Origin: Pseudomonadota bacterium
Lineage (GTDB): Bacteria; Pseudomonadota; Gammaproteobacteria; Burkholderiales; Burkholderiaceae_C
DNA length: 15,427 bases
NCBI GenBank assembly: GCA_023435325.1
Contig: JAEYRT010000250.1
Location: 1-15,427 of the forward strand
Direction of reading: 5' to 3'
Shown: one piece after another, positions 12,182-15,427 of the stretch
Layout: each line of letters begins with the position of its first letter
Position numbering within the stretch: position 1 is the first letter of the stretch
Program-made: the position numbers and the translations under genes
Notes under the pieces: model-generated
Told to the model about the DNA's origin: nothing
The model's input: only the letters and a program-made list of their open reading frames with translations
Databases searched by the model: none

Positions 12182-12550
12182 ATGCCAAATCATCTTCACT
12201 CCCTGCGTTCCACCCGCTTGCTGCTGCCCCTGACGGCAGTGCTGCTGGCCGGCTGTCTTGAACAAGTTCCGGGCCTGGGCCCTGACCCGCGCACGGTCAT
12301 CCGTGAAAACGAAGCCAAAGCCATTGGCAGCGCCTGCCGCCATGCCATGCGCGGCATCGAGGATTGCTACACGCTCAACCCCAAAGCACCCAAGGCGCTG
12401 GTGTTTGCGGGCTGGAAAGAGATGGACGAGTACATGCGCGAGCACAAGCTCGAAGGTACGCCATCGGTGCTGACACAAAAGCCCGAGCCAGCCAAGCCGC
12501 GCCTGGCCGATGACGAGATCGAGACCGAATACACACGCCCCCGCAGCTAA
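12182..12550 (+). CDS. Small putative lipoprotein, function unknown
   Basis: 122 residues, not recognised as a named family. A basic N terminus (HSLRSTR) and hydrophobic stretch (LLLPLTAVLLAGC) end in a lipobox with Cys25 as the lipidated residue, so the mature protein of about 98 residues should be membrane-anchored and face the periplasm. The mature part has two cysteines (52 and 62) that could form a disulfide across SACRHAMRGIEDCYTLNPKAPK, then an aromatic/acidic helix (FAGWKEMDEYMREHK) and a Pro/Lys-rich tail. GAGG lies 4 nt before the ATG. It is a single-gene unit, closed by the terminator shared with rlmD. Codon use looks like that of its neighbours. Confidence 0.85.
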   Translation: MPNHLHSLRSTRLLLPLTAVLLAGCLEQVPGLGPDPRTVIRENEAKAIGSACRHAMRGIEDCYTLNPKAPKALVFAGWKEMDEYMREHKLEGTPSVLTQKPEPAKPRLADDEIETEYTRPRS

Positions 12551-12569
12551 GGTGTTGCCCTGAGCCACC

Positions 12570-12608
12570 AAAAAAGCCCGCCGTGCAATGCACGCAGCGG
12601 GCTTTTTT
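12570..12608. terminator. Bidirectional terminator between the lipoprotein gene and rlmD
   Basis: AAAAAAGCCCGC, inner stem CGTGC-aat-GCACG, a 2-nt bulge, GCGGGC, TTTTTT. The A-tract at one end and T-tract at the other serve both convergent genes, each ending about 20 nt away. Confidence 0.93.
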
Positions 12609-12629
12609 GTGGGAATGCGCAAAGGCGCT

Positions 12630-14147
12630 TTAGTCTGCGCGCTCAAACACGGCCATGGATTCCACGTGGGCAGTGTGCGGGAACATGTTCACCACACCAG
12701 CAGCCACACAGCGGTAACCGGCCTGGTGCACCAGCAGGCCGGCATCGCGCGCCAACGTGGCGGGATTGCAGCTCACATATACGATGCGGCGGGGGAACTG
12801 CCAGCTTTCCTGCCCCTCAGGCAAGGGTGGCAACACATCTGGCTGCGCTTCGCTAGGCACACCCGTCTGCTTGGCGCCAATACGGATCTGGTGGATGTCC
12901 GCCAGCGCCTTGGACAACGCAAACGCACCTTCGCGGGGTGGGTCTACCAACCACTTGTCGGCATTGCCGTCCGCCATCAACAGCGCAGGTGTCATGTTGA
13001 ACAGGTTGCGCCCCACAAAGCTGGTGGGGGCAAGTTTGTCGCCGTCCGCACGGGCAGCATTGTTGGCAGCGTAGTTTTCGTGTGAGCGCTGAACCAGCGC
13101 ATCCGAACCTTCAATGCCCAACACCTCCCGTGCCATGGTGGCAATCGGCAAGGTGAAGTTGCCCAGACCGCAGAACCAATCGATCACACGCTCATGCTTG
13201 TGTGCATCCAGCAAGCGCAGCGCCTTGCTCACCAGCACGCGGTTGATGTGGGGGTTGACCTGGGTGAAGTCGGTCGGCTTGAAAGGCATGGTGATGCCAA
13301 AGTCCGGCAGGCTGTAGGACAGCTGGGCCGCAGGTGCATCCATCAGGTGCACGGTGTCTGGCCCCTTGGGCTGCAGCCACCATTGCACCTTGTATTGCTC
13401 GCCAAAGTCACGCAGGCGCTGCTGGTCCGCATCGCTCAGAGGCTGCAGGTGGCGCAACACCAAAGCCGTCACATGGTCACCACAGGCCACTTCGATCTGC
13501 GGGCAGGTCTCGCGGGCATCCATGCTGGCGATCAGCTCGCGCATGGGCATCAGCATGGCATCCACATGGGGGGGCAGCACCTTGCAGGTTTCCATGTCGG
13601 CGATGTAGCGGCTCTTGCGCTCATGGAAGCCCACCAGCACCTTGCCTTTCTTGATCACATAGCGCACGGCCAGACGCGCGCGGTAACGATAGCCCCAGGT
13701 GGGTCCTTCGATGGGGCGCATCATGGTTTCGGGCTTGACCTTGCCCAAGTGCCACAGATTGTCTTCCAGCACACGCTGCTTGATGGCGACCTGGGCGCTG
13801 ACGTGCATGTGTTGCATCTTGCATCCACCACAGGCACCTTCGTGCAGACCGAAATGGGGGCAACCGGGCATTACGCGCTGCGAGGATTCGCGCTTGACCT
13901 CCAGCAGGCTCGCGGCCTCCCAGTTGTTTTTCTTGCGGTGCACATTGGCGGTGACCAGCTCGGTGGGCAAGGCACCGTCAATGAACACCACTTTGCCATC
14001 GGGCTTGCGGGCCACGCCCTTGGCCTCCATGTCCATGGACACCACTTCCAGCCAGCCTTCGGGCAGGCTCGGATCGGCAGCGGGCATGTCAACGTAATTC
14101 GAATCGGGGGAAATCTTGTCGTTCTGGGCACTCATGATGGGCGACAT
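12630..14147 (-). CDS. rlmD: 23S rRNA (uracil-1939-C5)-methyltransferase
   Basis: SAM-dependent RlmD (RumA) that makes m5U1939 in 23S rRNA. In order, with numbering from the ATG at 14147 (505 residues): a TRAM RNA-binding domain (about 30-85, GVARKPDGKVVFIDGALPTE); the [4Fe-4S] cluster ligands Cys96-x9-Cys106-x2-Cys109 (CPHFGLHEGACGGC) with a fourth in DMETCKVL; then QVNPHINRVL, SAM motif DWFCGLGNFTLP, LVDPPREGA and the catalytic SCNPATLARD (Cys460), with PHTAHVES at the end. It is longer than E. coli RlmD (433), partly from a roughly 30-residue insert before the catalytic motif. The start is uncertain: ATGs at 14204 and 14135 are also in frame. No strong ribosome-binding sequence separates them. 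Confidence 0.95.
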   Translation of the reverse strand: MSPIMSAQNDKISPDSNYVDMPAADPSLPEGWLEVVSMDMEAKGVARKPDGKVVFIDGALPTELVTANVHRKKNNWEAASLLEVKRESSQRVMPGCPHFGLHEGACGGCKMQHMHVSAQVAIKQRVLEDNLWHLGKVKPETMMRPIEGPTWGYRYRARLAVRYVIKKGKVLVGFHERKSRYIADMETCKVLPPHVDAMLMPMRELIASMDARETCPQIEVACGDHVTALVLRHLQPLSDADQQRLRDFGEQYKVQWWLQPKGPDTVHLMDAPAAQLSYSLPDFGITMPFKPTDFTQVNPHINRVLVSKALRLLDAHKHERVIDWFCGLGNFTLPIATMAREVLGIEGSDALVQRSHENYAANNAARADGDKLAPTSFVGRNLFNMTPALLMADGNADKWLVDPPREGAFALSKALADIHQIRIGAKQTGVPSEAQPDVLPPLPEGQESWQFPRRIVYVSCNPATLARDAGLLVHQAGYRCVAAGVVNMFPHTAHVESMAVFERAD

Positions 14148-14290
14148 TGTCTCAGGCTCGCGCCTTACCCAGGGCTTGCCCTGCGCGAAAACCTCGAACT
14201 TCATGACCTGCACCACCCATGCCCGTCCAGGTTGCATGCATCGAACTGCGCGATAGCCCTGATGCAGCCTGCGTTGCTAGCTCTCGTTTT

Positions 14291-14740
14291 CTATGCTGCC
14301 ACAGCCAAATTGGCGTGGCGCGCCAATGCGTCGGCGTCGGCATTGCAGCGGCGTGGTATCCAGCGCCACTGCACCTGCGCCAACGTGGCGAGCCGTTCGC
14401 GCACCTGATCCAGGCACGCCGCCAATCGCAAAGTGGGACGCAGGTGCTTGTGCTTCGTGCAGGGTGCCAGTTGCTCCAGCAACCACTGGCTGTCGGTGTA
14501 GATGCGCACCTCATTGCCCCCTGACTGCGCCATCAGACACAAACCTGCCCACAAGGCGCGCAGTTCGGCCTCGTTGTTGCAGCCAACGCCGGGCAAGCTC
14601 TCACTGAGCTCCCGGCGTGTACCGTCTGGCCCGGTCAGCACCGCGCCGATGGCCACGTGCCCGGGATTGGGCATGGCTGAGCCATCAACATGCAAAATCC
14701 AAAACGGTGGTGGTGGAAGAGCGTGCAGCACGCTGTGCAC
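14291..14740 (-). CDS. RNase HI-like protein
   Basis: 149 residues of the type 1 RNase H fold (RVT_3/RnhA-like), which cuts RNA in RNA-DNA hybrids. All four catalytic acids appear: Asp19 in ILHVDGSAMPNPG, Glu59 in NNEAELRAL, Asp83 in IYTDSQWLLEQL, and Asp137 in RRCNADADALARHAN. It lacks the basic protrusion of E. coli RNase HI and is more like the stand-alone RNase HI-like group, so rnhA is not assigned. The GTG at 14740 is chosen because it lies one base after the upstream stop and CGGAG, inside the end of the preceding gene, is close upstream; an in-frame GTG at 14758 is the alternative. Coupled to the CysB-like gene. Confidence 0.9.
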   Translation of the reverse strand: MHSVLHALPPPPFWILHVDGSAMPNPGHVAIGAVLTGPDGTRRELSESLPGVGCNNEAELRALWAGLCLMAQSGGNEVRIYTDSQWLLEQLAPCTKHKHLRPTLRLAACLDQVRERLATLAQVQWRWIPRRCNADADALARHANLAVAA

Positions 14741-14741
14741 T

Positions 14742-15427
14742 TTACTCCGTCCTGGCACCTTTCAAGGCCTGGGCAATCACTGCGCGCGTCAGCGTGGGCA
14801 CAAAGCGCTCGATAAAGTCATACGCATAGCCGCGCAACCATGCGCCGCGGCGCAAGCCCAGGCGGGTGACATTCACCTCAAACAAATGCCCGGCATCCAA
14901 GGTACGCAAGTGTCCGTCGCGCTCGGGGTCGATGGCAATGGAAGCCACAATCCCCACGCCCATGCCCAGTTCCACATAGGTTTTGATCACGTCCGCGTCC
15001 ATGGCCGTCAGCACCACATCGGGCGCCAGCCCCTCGCGTTCAAAGGCTTCGTCAATATGGGCACGGCCGGTATAGCCCTGCTCATAGGTGATGATGGGCA
15101 GCGCCGCCAGATCCTGCAATGTCACGGCCTGGGATTGCTGCAGCAACGGATGGTCTTTCGGCAAGACAATGCTGTGCGTCCAGCGGTAGCACGGCAGCGT
15201 GACCAGTTCGTCATAGCTGGCCAGCGCTTCGGTGGCTACGCCTATATCGGCCTCGCCCCGGGCCAGCATCTCTGCCACCTGCTTGGGCGAGCCCTGGTGC
15301 AAATGCAAGCGCACTTGCGGGTAGCACTGGCGAAATTCATGCACCACCTGAGGCAAGGCATAGCGCGCCTGGCTGTGTGTCGCGGCAATATGCAATTGGC
15401 CCTGCGCGCTGGCAGAAAAGTCAGCCC
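14742..15427 (-). CDS. CysB-family LysR transcriptional regulator (3' part)
   Basis: Cut by the right window edge, so the N-terminal helix-turn-helix domain is not seen. The reading frame stays open to base 15427. The 227 or so residues present are the effector-binding domain of the CysB/Cbl subfamily: LHIAATHSQARYALP, RLHLHQGSPKQVAEML, GVATEALASYDELVTLPCYRWTHSIV, TYEQGYTGRAHID, TAMDADVIKTYVELGMGVGIVAS, and the closing RRGAWLRGYAYDFIERFVP. CysB proteins bind O- or N-acetylserine and activate sulfate and cysteine genes; Cbl serves alkanesulfonate genes. Thr and Gln residues in THSQ and HQGSP match the CysB ligand pocket. Which of the two it is cannot be told from this piece. It ends one base before the RNase H-like start. 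Confidence 0.92.
   Translation of the reverse strand, partial: ADFSASAQGQLHIAATHSQARYALPQVVHEFRQCYPQVRLHLHQGSPKQVAEMLARGEADIGVATEALASYDELVTLPCYRWTHSIVLPKDHPLLQQSQAVTLQDLAALPIITYEQGYTGRAHIDEAFEREGLAPDVVLTAMDADVIKTYVELGMGVGIVASIAIDPERDGHLRTLDAGHLFEVNVTRLGLRRGAWLRGYAYDFIERFVPTLTRAVIAQALKGARTE

Overview
This is a chromosomal housekeeping stretch of a betaproteobacterium, most likely Comamonadaceae (Burkholderiales). The evidence for this is the protein sequences (PheS, IF3, ThrRS, RlmD, a CysB-type regulator with CYRW and YDFIERF motifs), the moderately high G+C, and the bfd-tonB-exbB-exbD and hemP iron cluster. I see no phage, insertion sequence, CRISPR array, tRNA or rRNA gene. Assignments come from reading motifs, not from a database search.

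Left part (1-4800, all minus strand): a translation cluster that reads thrS, infC, rpmI, rplT, pheS in transcription order, with pheT expected just off the left edge. thrS is preceded by what looks like a complete leader-peptide attenuator. It has a 14-codon ORF with four Thr codons (three ACG, one ACA), a hairpin whose loop holds the leader stop codon, two mutually exclusive pairings, and an intrinsic terminator about 50 nt before the thrS ATG. I consider this the most interesting signal in the window. infC appears to start at AUA, in line with the known IF3 self-regulation through rare start codons. A strong terminator-like hairpin separates rplT from pheS.

Middle-left (4800-7600): aceA (isocitrate lyase, minus), with its own terminator and a promoter region holding a perfect 14-bp palindrome and a 12/14 second copy. 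Upstream of it lies rraA (RraA/HMG-aldolase fold, minus), and then, divergently, a small SWIB-domain protein with a Lys/Ala-rich tail.

Middle (7700-11200): an iron block. bfd sits behind a promoter overlapped by a Fur-like palindrome and is followed by tonB, exbB and exbD, then a terminator. A separate small hemP has a near-consensus promoter overlapped by a Fur box. Facing it, across a bidirectional terminator, is a GlcG/HbpS-family protein. Together these suggest TonB energisation of siderophore or heme uptake plus heme and iron-store handling, although no receptor gene is present here.

Right part (11391-15427): a Bax-inhibitor-1 family membrane protein, a small unrecognised lipoprotein, rlmD (23S rRNA U1939 methyltransferase, minus), an RNase HI-like gene, and the 3' part of a CysB-family LysR regulator (minus, cut by the window edge) whose stop codon lies one base before the RNase H-like start.
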